14,121 bases of DNA from Perlabentimonas sp964490015. GTDB lineage: Bacteria > Bacteroidota > Bacteroidia > Bacteroidales > Tenuifilaceae. Position 1 is the stretch's first letter. Each line of letters opens with the position of its first letter. The translations under genes were made by a program, and so were the position numbers. The stretch lies in the NCBI GenBank assembly GCA_964490015.1, contig CAZBBA010000093.1, positions 1 through 14,121 on the forward strand, read 5' to 3'. The notes beneath the pieces were generated by a model, which saw only the letters and a program-made list of their open reading frames with translations, made no database searches and was not told the origin of the DNA. This document shows, piece by piece, positions 6,657 to 14,119 of the stretch.

Positions 6657-8510
6657 ATGAATTTCTTCAAATTAAACATTAGAACCAAGCTAACGCTGAT
6701 ATTTGGATCGCTCTCTACCATTGCCCTTCTAGCCGCTGGAGCAACATTTCTGAGCTTTAATCAGATTAACGGGATAAGAGCCAAAATCCTTGACCTACAT
6801 TTGGCCGACAAGGCCCGAATCTCGGCCGACAACAACTTTCTGATGTTCCTTCGTAACCCAGATAATGAAACCCTACTAAGGCTCGAGAGTAGCATTATGG
6901 ACGTGGAGAAAGTGCTTAATGATTTTAAGAGCAATCCTCTTCAGCAATCGAACATTAGAGTGATTGATGAGATGCTTAACGATGTGAACCAGTACAAAGC
7001 ATCAACCACCAAGCTGAACGAGATAAGCACCCGAAGAGCACGAATTTATAACGAATCGGGTGTATTAAGCGATCAGATTATTTATGAATTTCCTAGTCTT
7101 GCTGCTCAGGTTTATCAGATCCGATTCCTGGGTCAACGATTTGTTTCCTCAACACAAAAAACGGATTACAACGCATGGGCTCAAGCTGCTGAAAAGTTAT
7201 TGCGATCGGTGGATAATAGCGCTGGTAAAAACCTACTGGGCAAGTACGTTAACCTTGGCAATGAGTGCTGGAGCGCCATTGAGGAAACCAATGCCGTTTA
7301 CCAAGGAATAACGGGGGTTGCCAATAACCTAAAGTCAAATCTAGAGGTAATTATTGACAGCAGCACCGAAATCTTCAACAAACAGCGTAGCCGTAATATC
7401 CTATTCATCATCACCATCCTTTTCATTCTTATTGTTGGTTCGGCGGCCGTTTCGGTTGTGTTTAGCAAAAAACTATCCGATAATATAAAAAGGGGTGTTC
7501 GGTTTGCCGAGATTATATCATTGGGCGACCTAACCGTAAAACTCGATAACGATCTGCTAGTTAAAACCGACGAGATTGGCGATTTGGCCCGCAGCCTAAA
7601 CAACATGGGTGATGTGCTTAAAAATATTACCGATTCCATTGTTGAGGGTTCTGAGAACATTGCCCAGGCTAGCATTATGTTTAGCGATAGTAGCCAGCAG
7701 ATTTCAGTAAGAGCCAACGATCAAGCCTCTTCTACCGAGCAAATATCATCGAGCATGGAGGAGATGGCGGCCAATATTGATCAAACCTCTGAGAACTCCA
7801 AGCTGGCTGAGGATGTTGCCATTGAAACCGAAGTTGGTGTGGTTGATGGTGTAAATGCGGCCAACAATGCGCTACATTTGGTAGGACAAATTAGCGAACG
7901 AATTGTGGTTATCCGCGATATCTCATTCCAAACTAATATTCTTGCACTAAATGCCGCCGTTGAAGCGGCACGTGCTGGCGAGCATGGCAAAGGGTTTGCT
8001 GTGGTTGCCGCCGAGGTTCGCAAGCTGGCCGAGCGCTCAGCGTCATCGGCACAGGATATTGAGGCTATGGCTAATAAGTTGCGCGACGCGTCGGACAAGG
8101 CTAACGAGAAGCTAAAGAATGTAATACCTAAGGTTAAGGATAACCTGAAGCTTATCCAGGAGATATCGGCTTCAACCCTAGAGCAATCATCGGGTGCCGA
8201 GCAGGTAAACAACGCCATTCAGAACCTGAACAAAACGGTACAGGACAATGCATCGATGAGCGAGGAGCTAGCATCAAGCGCCGAGGAGGTGAAAAGGCAA
8301 TCGGAAAAACTGGCCGAAACCATTTCGTTCTTTAAAACAACCGATAAAGTTGTTTATCAAAAGAAAAAGCAGAATGTAGCACCCAAGATTGCCCCAAAGG
8401 TTGAGACAAAAAAGGTTTTCAACACAAAACCGTCGAACGGCAATGACAGCAAGGGGTTTAACTTTATTCTGAGCGATGCCGAGAAGGACAAAGGGTACAC
8501 CACCTACTAA
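6657..8510 (+). CDS. Methyl-accepting chemotaxis protein (transmembrane chemoreceptor)
   Basis: A 617-residue chemoreceptor. TM1 lies at about 11-33. An all-helical periplasmic sensor of about 215 residues (34-246) follows, long enough for a two-module helical bundle. TM2 is at about 248-269 and HAMP at about 270-323 (GDLTVKL and DEIGDLARSLNNM), although HAMP lacks the usual Pro in its first helix. The signalling domain covers about 326-560. Its hairpin tip is almost canonical: DISFQTNILALNAAVEAARAG (421-441), then HGKGFAVVAAEVRKLAERSA, where CheA and CheW dock. Glu/Gln-rich segments (360-369 and 508-546) are candidate methylation sites. A Lys-rich flexible tail (568-592) ends in Tyr, with no CheR-binding NWETF-type pentapeptide. 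The gene stands alone, between a 360-bp spacer and a terminator, with no che genes in the window. The ligand is unknown. The ATG at 6657 begins just before the TM1 helix and has no Shine-Dalgarno. Confidence 0.93.
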   Translation: MNFFKLNIRTKLTLIFGSLSTIALLAAGATFLSFNQINGIRAKILDLHLADKARISADNNFLMFLRNPDNETLLRLESSIMDVEKVLNDFKSNPLQQSNIRVIDEMLNDVNQYKASTTKLNEISTRRARIYNESGVLSDQIIYEFPSLAAQVYQIRFLGQRFVSSTQKTDYNAWAQAAEKLLRSVDNSAGKNLLGKYVNLGNECWSAIEETNAVYQGITGVANNLKSNLEVIIDSSTEIFNKQRSRNILFIITILFILIVGSAAVSVVFSKKLSDNIKRGVRFAEIISLGDLTVKLDNDLLVKTDEIGDLARSLNNMGDVLKNITDSIVEGSENIAQASIMFSDSSQQISVRANDQASSTEQISSSMEEMAANIDQTSENSKLAEDVAIETEVGVVDGVNAANNALHLVGQISERIVVIRDISFQTNILALNAAVEAARAGEHGKGFAVVAAEVRKLAERSASSAQDIEAMANKLRDASDKANEKLKNVIPKVKDNLKLIQEISASTLEQSSGAEQVNNAIQNLNKTVQDNASMSEELASSAEEVKRQSEKLAETISFFKTTDKVVYQKKKQNVAPKIAPKVETKKVFNTKPSNGNDSKGFNFILSDAEKDKGYTTY

Positions 8511-8534
8511 AGGATTTAAGTATACTATTTGAAT

Positions 8535-8565
8535 AAAAAACGGCTCTTTCAAGGCCGTTTTTTTT
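8535..8565 (+). terminator. Rho-independent terminator, probably bidirectional
   Basis: A-run, CGGC, 9-nt loop, GCCG, then eight T's (8558-8565); the A-run pairs with the T-run to lengthen the stem to about 10 bp. It starts 25 bp after the chemoreceptor stop. The A-run at 8535-8540 gives a matching T-run on the minus strand, so it can also stop transcription of the convergent AbgT gene ending at 8661. Confidence 0.85.
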
Positions 8566-8584
8566 ACTCCCTTATTTGCATCCC

Positions 8585-8598
8585 CAAGCTGGAGCTTG
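8585..8598. repeat. 14-bp palindrome between convergent genes
   Basis: CAAGCT-GG-AGCTTG is a perfect inverted repeat between the terminator and the AbgT stop codon. No T-run follows on either strand, so it is not a second intrinsic terminator. Its loop of two bases makes a poor RNA hairpin. Function unknown. Confidence 0.35.
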
Positions 8599-8660
8599 AA
8601 GATTATTCTCCTTAGATTTTTTAGAGAATTGTCTTTTGTATTAGGAACCAAAGGTAAACT

Positions 8661-10211
8661 CTAATTAAGGTATATTGTTTCGCCTACTCCTATGGGTAAA
8701 CCTAGATAATACCACACCAGCAGAAGTGCAATCCACATTACAAAAAGCACAATCATGTAGGGAACAAGCAACGACACGATGGTACCAATTCCAATATTCT
8801 TATTGTACTTATGCACCCAGCCCAGCAGTAATGGGAAGTATACGTAAAGCGGGGTAACGCAATTGGTAATTGAATCGCCAATTCGGTAAAGCAGCTGAAC
8901 AAATGCTGGGCTGTAGTTTAGTTGAGCCAGCATGGGTATAAAAATAGGAGCAAAAATTGCCCATTTGGCCGAACCGCTGCCTAAAAAGATATTCAGAAAG
9001 GCCACCAGCGCTGTAAAAAGTATAAACATTACAGGCCCCGTTAGCCCAGCCGATTTCAGCAACTCAGCACCCTTAATGGCCAAAATAGTATCCAGATTAC
9101 TCCAGTAGAATAGGTTAATAAACTGTGCCACAACAAGCATTAGCACTATATACCCCGACAAATCCTTCATGCCCTGCTCCATGAACTTTAGTACATCGTT
9201 TGCCTTGGTAATTGTTCCAACTGCACGGCCATAAAAGTATCCCGGAATGGCAAAGGCAAAGAAAAGTATGGGAACCAATCCCCTTAGAAAAGGCGATGGA
9301 ACAATCAGTCCAGTTTCGGGATGACGCAGCGGTGCCCACGGGGGAACAACGAGCAAAACTATTATTGCGGTGTAAATCAAAAAGGCTATTCCGGCATTGC
9401 GCTTCCCCTTTCGCTCCTCGGGCGAAACAATGTGTTCCTGGGCAATGCTAACATTCTCCGCACCCGAATCTAAACCTATAGTTGAGCAACGTGGAATGGT
9501 AAACCGTTTTACCACAAACGCGCCACCTACTCCCAGAAGTAAAGTTGAAGCAATCATAAAGTACCAATTGGCCGTTGCGCTTACTTCATCGAGATGCGAG
9601 AAGTGCTCGGTTATCTCCGAACTGATTCCTGCCAGCAGCACATCGGTTCCGGCAATAAAAAAGTTCGCGGTAAAGCCAGCAGTGGCTCCGGCATAACCCG
9701 CAATTAGTCCGGCTATTGGGTTAATGCCCATCTGCGCAAAAATTAACGCTGCAATTGGGGGCACTATCACAACTCCGGCATCGGAGCCAATGTTTCCACA
9801 GGCACCAATTATAAATATTACAGGGAAAACAATAGGTTTGGGAACTGCAAAAACTAACGACTTAAGAATGGCCGGCAGTAATCCCGATTTTTCGGCAACC
9901 GAAACGCCCATTAACATAACCAAAACCAGTGCAAAAGGAGCAAAGCTGGCAAAATTGGTTACCATGTTCTCCAGGAATAGCCTTAACCCTTTTCCTGAAA
10001 CTAGATTTTGGGCAAGGATTGTATCCCCCGTCGATGGATCAACGGCACTTACGTTGAGCAGGGCGGCTATGCCGCTAAATGCAACAATCAGTATGCAAAT
10101 CCAGATAAAAATCCAGAAAGGATGTGGCAATTTGTTGCCAAACCTTTCTATCCATCCAAGTACGCCCGTGCTTTTGTCGAGTGCATTAGTAGCCTTGTTT
10201 TCCTTCTCCAT
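8661..10211 (-). CDS. abgT: AbgT-family transporter
   Basis: A 516-residue integral membrane transporter of the AbgT family, which includes E. coli AbgT (p-aminobenzoyl-glutamate uptake) and MtrF/YdaH (reported to export sulfonamide antimetabolites). The N-terminal motif LPHPFWIF (28-35), GNIGSDAGVVIVPP (139-152), an IAGTD motif (186-190) and GSGSAKWA (411-418) are typical. As I recall the MtrF functional residues (D193, S417, W420, P438, R446), all have counterparts here offset by three: D190, S414, W417, P435 and R443. Hydrophobic helices run throughout, with a charged cytoplasmic loop at about 235-272. Length matches the family (about 510). It starts at ATG 10211; a one-mismatch -7 box (TTTATTTG, minus strand 10243-10250) lies 32 bp upstream. 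It is separated from the next minus gene by 231 bp, so it is probably transcribed alone. Whether it imports folate breakdown products or exports drugs cannot be settled from sequence. Confidence 0.9.
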   Translation of the reverse strand: MEKENKATNALDKSTGVLGWIERFGNKLPHPFWIFIWICILIVAFSGIAALLNVSAVDPSTGDTILAQNLVSGKGLRLFLENMVTNFASFAPFALVLVMLMGVSVAEKSGLLPAILKSLVFAVPKPIVFPVIFIIGACGNIGSDAGVVIVPPIAALIFAQMGINPIAGLIAGYAGATAGFTANFFIAGTDVLLAGISSEITEHFSHLDEVSATANWYFMIASTLLLGVGGAFVVKRFTIPRCSTIGLDSGAENVSIAQEHIVSPEERKGKRNAGIAFLIYTAIIVLLVVPPWAPLRHPETGLIVPSPFLRGLVPILFFAFAIPGYFYGRAVGTITKANDVLKFMEQGMKDLSGYIVLMLVVAQFINLFYWSNLDTILAIKGAELLKSAGLTGPVMFILFTALVAFLNIFLGSGSAKWAIFAPIFIPMLAQLNYSPAFVQLLYRIGDSITNCVTPLYVYFPLLLGWVHKYNKNIGIGTIVSLLVPYMIVLFVMWIALLLVWYYLGLPIGVGETIYLN

Positions 10212-10442
10212 CGTTATCGTTTTTGGTTAACTATCACAAGAACAAATAAATTACCGCGGGCACAAAGAAATAATAATTTAATAACTCCCTGCATATTCCA
10301 TTTTTCAGCGAAGCTTGCTTTTGTGCCAAAAAGATAAAAAAGACCAAAACAAATCTTTGAAAATTAGGTGTTTTTAGCGAAGTTTTAAATAGTGTTAAAG
10401 TGATACTAATGGAAATGTGTTTACCGATAAACCAGTAATGGG
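10212..10442. other. Intergenic region before abgT
   Basis: This AT-rich spacer lies between two minus-strand genes. It holds the weak -7 box described under abgT and a 5+4+5 inverted repeat (GTTTA and TAAAC arms, 10419-10432) just after the DUF2797 stop. That repeat has no T-run, so it is a doubtful terminator. No ORF or RNA gene is recognisable. Confidence 0.4.
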
Positions 10443-11261
10443 CTATTCAACCAAAATTGTAATATGAAAACCCGAGTGTTTGCGGAGGTTAATTACATTT
10501 CCCCCCTCAAAAATCAGATACTGGCCTTTAATCCCCATAAGTGTTCCCGACAGGGTTGGTTCTTTTTCCAAATCCTTGGAATTTACCTTGGAGGGGAACA
10601 AAAGGACTGGGTACTCAATGGCATACTCAGCATCTTCGGCCTGCATGTATTCTATGCCCTGATGCTGGAGAAAATCAATAGCCTTTGCTTTTTCGATAAC
10701 CAGCGATTGAGGGGCATCGTTTCCCATCAGCATTTTTCGCCAGTTGGTCTTATCGGCTAAAATCTTTTTTAGCGCTACCTCTATAACACCTGCAGTATAC
10801 CTATTTTTGGCGATAGCCAATTTTATTGCCCGATTCGCTCCCTGATCGACCCACCGGTTGGGAACTTGATGAAAACGCGTAACTCCAACCTTTAAACCTC
10901 CCGAACGAGCAAGATAAACAACCTGATCGACCAAGCAATTCTCACGGGCAAACTCCATGTCGCGGGCAATGCCCTCGTGCGCCTTGCATAGTTCGGGCCT
11001 AAGCACGCACTCCTCGGTTTGGGGAATCGATATAAAGCATGGGTAGCAGTATCCCTGCCCGTACGATTTTTTTGTCTCTCTCCCGCAGGCAATACAAGTA
11101 ATCCTACCCGCAAATTCAATCGATACGTTCTTGCCAATTATATCGTTAAGCACAATCCTTTTATCGCCTTGCAAAAGGAAATACTCGGGCTTTACAAGAT
11201 ATTCTGTGCCACTGTTGGCAAACTGCATTTTGAGTAGTTGCCCCCTAAAGAGTTCTTTCAT
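10443..11261 (-). CDS. DUF2797-family protein with Cys-rich metal site
   Basis: A 272-residue soluble protein of the uncharacterised DUF2797 family. Order of features: an N-terminal beta-rich part (1-50); a probable zinc site with CIAC (56-59) and CYPC (72-75); a second cluster C85, C92 and H95; then the best-conserved block, VVYLARSGGLKVGVTR (114-129), followed by NRWVDQGA (135-142); then a helical region with Glu161 and a C-terminal beta-rich part. No signal peptide or membrane helix is visible. The VYL...GLKVG block resembles the GIY...YIG core of GIY-YIG nucleases (compare T5orf172), with Arg128/Arg136 and Glu161 in plausible catalytic order, but this is my inference and the function is unknown. 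The ATG at 11261 is clear. The gene diverges from the PspC/PadR operon across 205 bp and is probably monocistronic. Confidence 0.82.
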   Translation of the reverse strand: MKELFRGQLLKMQFANSGTEYLVKPEYFLLQGDKRIVLNDIIGKNVSIEFAGRITCIACGRETKKSYGQGYCYPCFISIPQTEECVLRPELCKAHEGIARDMEFARENCLVDQVVYLARSGGLKVGVTRFHQVPNRWVDQGANRAIKLAIAKNRYTAGVIEVALKKILADKTNWRKMLMGNDAPQSLVIEKAKAIDFLQHQGIEYMQAEDAEYAIEYPVLLFPSKVNSKDLEKEPTLSGTLMGIKGQYLIFEGGNVINLRKHSGFHITILVE

Positions 11262-11383
11262 CCGCTTTTTTTTATAAAAGTATGCCTTATTCCGAAAAAA
11301 TCCAAAAATTGGATCCTATTACAAGTGCCAAGAAATCAGCATTAAAAAAAATAAAACGAAAAAAAATATTAGATATTTATAAA

Positions 11384-11416
11384 AAAACACATCTATGTAT
11401 TGCATAGTAGTGTTTT
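11384..11416. promoter_or_regulatory. 33-bp interrupted palindrome, candidate PadR operator
   Basis: Outer arms AAAACAC (11384-11390) and GTGTTTT (11410-11416) and inner arms CTATG (11393-11397) and CATAG (11403-11407) are all perfect complements about a common centre (11400). Two unpaired bases separate the arms on each side, with a 5-base centre. It covers the -33 region and lies just upstream of the -7 box, so bound protein would block RNA polymerase. As it lies upstream of the expected transcript start, it should act as DNA rather than as an RNA hairpin. The PadR-type repressor in the operon is the obvious candidate ligand (inference). Confidence 0.65.
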
Positions 11417-11431
11417 AATGTATTATATTTG
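11400..11431 (+). promoter_or_regulatory. Bacteroidota-type promoter of the PspC/PadR operon
   Basis: A perfect -7 element TAtaTTTG (11424-11431) follows a TTG at 11400-11402 with 21 bp between them, close to the Bacteroidota TTTG / TAnnTTTG layout. Transcription should start near 11437, leaving a leader of about 30 nt before the ATG at 11467. There is no Shine-Dalgarno in that leader. Confidence 0.75.
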
Positions 11432-11466
11432 CAATTCAAAACATCTATCCTAAACAATGTACTTAA

Positions 11467-12045
11467 ATGAAAAAAACAGTAACCGTTAGCCTTGGGGGAG
11501 TAGTTTTCTGCCTCGAGGAGGATGCATACTTCAAACTCGACACCTACCTAAGGCGATTGGAAAATGGTTTTGCCAACGAGCCCGATAGGCGTGAGATAAT
11601 GAACGATATTGAGGCAAGAATGGCTGAGCATTTTAAGGAGAAGGCCCCCACTTCGGAAAATGTGATAACTCTTGTTGAGGTTGAGCGGGTAATCGGCATT
11701 ATGGGCGATCCAACCGATGCAGCCGAAGAGCAGAAAAGCAGAACTTACAGCGGACATCCCTTTAACAGCGGGGGCAAGCGTCTGTATCGCGATCCAGAAA
11801 ATGCTGTGTTTGCGGGTGTAGGTTCAGGATTGGGCTACTACTGGAATATTGATCCGGTAATAATCCGAATATTCTTTGTTATTGCAGCCCTTTGGGGTGG
11901 TGGCGGAGTGCTAATTTACATTATCCTGTGGATTGTAATCCCCGAAGCCCGAACTGCAGCCGAAAGGCTCGAAATGACTGGAGAACCTGTTACCGCCGAA
12001 AACATCGGAAGAAAGTTTCAGGGGACAAATTATCAACGTAAATAA
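11467..12045 (+). CDS. Short PspC-domain membrane protein
   Basis: A 192-residue protein with two domains. Residues 1-88 form a small mixed domain beginning MKKTVTVSLGGVVF, with EEDAY (17-21), DIEARMAEHF (47-56) and a helix that ends at MGDP (79-82). It contains no obvious membrane segment. Residues 104-162 form the PspC domain (RLYRDP, GVGSGLG, NIDP, then a hydrophobic helix around 134-158 ending IPEA). PspC domains sit in the cytoplasmic membrane and take part in envelope-stress sensing in phage-shock-type systems. A short charged tail follows (162-192). The same two domains in the same order form the N-terminus of the third gene of the operon, so the two are paralogues. It is first in the operon, about 30 nt after the predicted transcript start, and 10 bp ahead of padR. 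The PspA-like partner usual in proteobacterial Psp systems is not in the window. Confidence 0.88.
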   Translation: MKKTVTVSLGGVVFCLEEDAYFKLDTYLRRLENGFANEPDRREIMNDIEARMAEHFKEKAPTSENVITLVEVERVIGIMGDPTDAAEEQKSRTYSGHPFNSGGKRLYRDPENAVFAGVGSGLGYYWNIDPVIIRIFFVIAALWGGGGVLIYIILWIVIPEARTAAERLEMTGEPVTAENIGRKFQGTNYQRK

Positions 12046-12055
12046 ACAAAGTGAC

Positions 12056-12385
12056 ATGAATACCGAAAACGCCAAGGCCCAAATGCGGAAAGGGGTGCTC
12101 GAACTGTGTATCCTTTCCATTCTATCGCGGGGCGATGCTTATACAACCGACCTAATAAACAGGCTAAAAGAAGCGCAAATGCTTGTGGTTGAAGGAACGC
12201 TTTACCCCATGCTTACCCGCCAAAAGAATGCAGGACTACTAAGCTACCGCTGGGAGGAGTCGCCGCAAGGCCCTCCACGAAAATACTATAATCTAACGCC
12301 CGAGGGGCGTGAATTCCTCCAAAACCTTGAGGAGGACTGGGACTCGTTGGTTGAAACCGTTAATGCAATCAGGAAAAATAGCTAA
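12056..12385 (+). CDS. PadR-family transcriptional regulator
   Basis: A 109-residue DNA-binding protein of the short PadR type (single winged helix plus one C-terminal dimerisation helix). The N-terminal helix MRKGVLELCILSILSRGDAYTTDLI (within 10-34) is typical. The recognition helix is about 47-62 (GTLYPMLTRQKNAGLL) and the wing is about 66-80 with GPPRKYY (72-78), then LTPEG. The C-terminal helix (about 84-107) should form the dimer. PadR proteins are usually repressors of adjacent operons, often ones encoding membrane proteins, and respond to small molecules or envelope stress. It lies between two PspC-domain genes with gaps of 10 and 2 bp, so all three are co-transcribed and it probably represses its own operon through the palindrome at 11384-11416. 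No effector can be named. Confidence 0.92.
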   Translation: MNTENAKAQMRKGVLELCILSILSRGDAYTTDLINRLKEAQMLVVEGTLYPMLTRQKNAGLLSYRWEESPQGPPRKYYNLTPEGREFLQNLEEDWDSLVETVNAIRKNS

Positions 12386-12387
12386 AC

Positions 12388-13962
12388 ATGAAAAAATCAC
12401 TAAAAATAAGCTTGGGTGGAATTGCTTTCACCATCGAGGAGGATGCATACAACGCGCTGGAGGGCTATCTGAAATCGCTTAGAGATCACCTAAGCGGAAC
12501 GGCCGAAGCCGACGAGGTAATACGCGACATAGAGGAGCGCGCGGCTGAACTTATAAGCGATCTTTTGGGCACAAAGGAGATTGTTACCATCGACATGGTG
12601 GAGCAGGTTATTAAAACGCTTGGTAAGCCCGAGGAGATAACCGATCAGGAGTCCTCATCAGGTTCAAACACATCCTCGTCCTCAACTGAGTTTACGCAAA
12701 AACGTAGGTTATACCGCGATCCTCAAAACGCCATAATTGCAGGGGTTAGTTCGGGCCTTGGAGCCTATTTTAGCATCGACCCGCTGGTGTTTCGAATTCT
12801 ATTTGGTGTGCTAGCTTTTGCCAATGGCCTAGGGATTGTTATTTACCTAATTATGTGGATATTTGTACCACGTGCCGAAACCGTTAGGCAGCGAATGGAG
12901 ATGAAGGGCGAGGAGATCAACTTCTCCAACCTCGAAAAGAATATCAAAACCGAATTTGAGGAGGTTCGTAAGAATATGGAACGCAATAGAGTTTCTGGTG
13001 TATTCGAGAGGGTTTTTAGCGCATTTGGCCGCATTTTCATTGCCCTTGGTGGCGCAATGGGCGTTGTGGCAAAGGTTATTGCGGCTATTTTGGCCGTAGT
13101 TTTCATCAGCATTGGACTGGTTGGGGTTATGGCATCTGTGGTATCGCTTTTCTTTGGCGAGATCGTTACCACCCTAATACCCTCTCACAGCGGAATAACC
13201 ATTGGTCAACTCCTGGCAACTACCTTCGATTTGGGCTCAATGCTTTGGATTACCATCCCCGTTTTTCTAATTGTACTAATTCCATTCCTTGCTCTTATTT
13301 TTATAGGGCTTAGGATGATTTTTAGGTTTAGCGTTAGGGGCTCGGTGATATTTGCCGCGTCAGCAACAGCCTGGATTATTGCCGTGATGATTCTGGCAGG
13401 AGTTACATTCCTGCAGGCACGTAGCTTTACCATTCGCGAGAGCGTTAAAGAGCGATCCGAAATTACCCTAGCCGACTCAACCATTTCGACCCTTAGGCTT
13501 ATTGCCGATGAGGATTTTGATTACGGCGATTTCAATCCCAACCGAATTGTGAGCATCGACGATTACACTATTGCCCGCAATGGAGGGATGACTAAGATTG
13601 TAGGACGGCCCAAGGTACTCATTGGAAAGAGCAGCACCGATAAGTTTGAGATGGTGGTTGTAAAAAAATCGCGGGGAGCAACCCGAATAACGGCTCGGTC
13701 GAGCGCCGAAGCGGTTACCTTGGAGTACACCATTGTGGACAATTCCCTTATTATTAGCCCTTACTTCTATGTGCCATATACCCAAAAGTGGCGAGTTCAA
13801 GAGATGGAGATAACCATAAACGTGCCCGAGGGCAAGAGCATTTACATCGAGCGGAACATGGAGGATTTGCTTAGCAACGATCAGGAGTACTGCCTTTGCT
13901 GGCCCGACGAGATGGTTGGTAATACCTGGCAAATGCGCAACGATAAGCTGGTGAAGAGGTAA
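12388..13962 (+). CDS. Long PspC-domain membrane protein with C-terminal beta-rich region
   Basis: A 524-residue paralogue and extension of the first gene. Residues 1-86 repeat the same N-terminal domain (MKKSLKISLGGIAF, EEDAY, DIEERAAEL). A Ser/Thr-rich linker (about 87-102) precedes the PspC domain (105-163: RLYRDP, GVSSGLG, SIDP, MWIFVPRA). A charged, probably coiled-coil stretch (about 163-205) follows, then hydrophobic segments at about 216-257, 285-311 and 318-342. The last 180 residues are extracytoplasmic or cytoplasmic beta-rich sequence with short repeats of alternating hydrophobics, resembling the toastrack/DUF4097-type domains that accompany PspC proteins; that assignment is tentative. 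Two Cys in CLCW (502-505) lie near the C-terminus. It starts 2 bp after padR, so translation is probably coupled. Likely role: a membrane sensor or effector of envelope stress controlled by PadR (inference). Confidence 0.87.
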   Translation: MKKSLKISLGGIAFTIEEDAYNALEGYLKSLRDHLSGTAEADEVIRDIEERAAELISDLLGTKEIVTIDMVEQVIKTLGKPEEITDQESSSGSNTSSSSTEFTQKRRLYRDPQNAIIAGVSSGLGAYFSIDPLVFRILFGVLAFANGLGIVIYLIMWIFVPRAETVRQRMEMKGEEINFSNLEKNIKTEFEEVRKNMERNRVSGVFERVFSAFGRIFIALGGAMGVVAKVIAAILAVVFISIGLVGVMASVVSLFFGEIVTTLIPSHSGITIGQLLATTFDLGSMLWITIPVFLIVLIPFLALIFIGLRMIFRFSVRGSVIFAASATAWIIAVMILAGVTFLQARSFTIRESVKERSEITLADSTISTLRLIADEDFDYGDFNPNRIVSIDDYTIARNGGMTKIVGRPKVLIGKSSTDKFEMVVVKKSRGATRITARSSAEAVTLEYTIVDNSLIISPYFYVPYTQKWRVQEMEITINVPEGKSIYIERNMEDLLSNDQEYCLCWPDEMVGNTWQMRNDKLVKR

Positions 13963-13989
13963 GAAAAATAATTTTTCGAAAAAAAGTTT

Positions 13990-14018
13990 TTGCAACTAAA
14001 AAAAATCTTTTACCTTTG
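13990..14018 (+). promoter_or_regulatory. Bacteroidota-type promoter of tRNA-Gln
   Basis: A perfect -7 element TAccTTTG (14011-14018) is preceded by TTTTTG ending at 13992, with 18 bp between. The tRNA 5' end is 30 bp further on, leaving a short 5' leader for RNase P. It shows the tRNA is transcribed independently of the PspC operon upstream. Confidence 0.75.
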
Positions 14019-14048
14019 CCACGCTTTACCAAAAAGCGCATACGGTAT

Positions 14049-14119
14049 TGACCTATGGTGTAATGGCAGCACAGCAGATTTTGGTTCTGTTAGTCTAGGT
14101 TCGAGTCCTGGTAGGTCAA
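14049..14119 (+). tRNA. tRNA-Gln (UUG anticodon)
   Basis: A 71-nt cloverleaf is readable by hand: acceptor stem TGACCTA / TAGGTCA (14049-14055 and 14112-14118), D-stem GTG/CAC, anticodon stem GCAGA/TCTGT around loop TTTTGGT with anticodon TTG at 14081-14083, T-stem CTAGG/CCTGG with loop TTCGAGT, and discriminator A at 14119. The U1-A72 first pair is characteristic of glutamine tRNAs. The next bases are CA, so CCA is not encoded and must be added enzymatically. The window ends two bases after the gene. Confidence 0.95.

Noticed and set aside
11282..11407. A 41-codon plus-strand ORF (starting MPYSEKIQ, Lys-rich) in the spacer upstream of the PspC operon, ending inside the palindrome.
   Set aside because: Its lysines come from A-runs in AT-rich DNA, it has no promoter-like element upstream, and it overlaps the operator and -33 region. 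It would need conservation or ribosome profiling to be believed.
13963..13977. Inverted repeat GAAAAA-TAA-TTTTTC right after the long PspC gene, as a possible terminator.
   Set aside because: The stem has only one G-C pair and no following T-run of the usual type. It may contribute weakly, but I cannot support it as a terminator.
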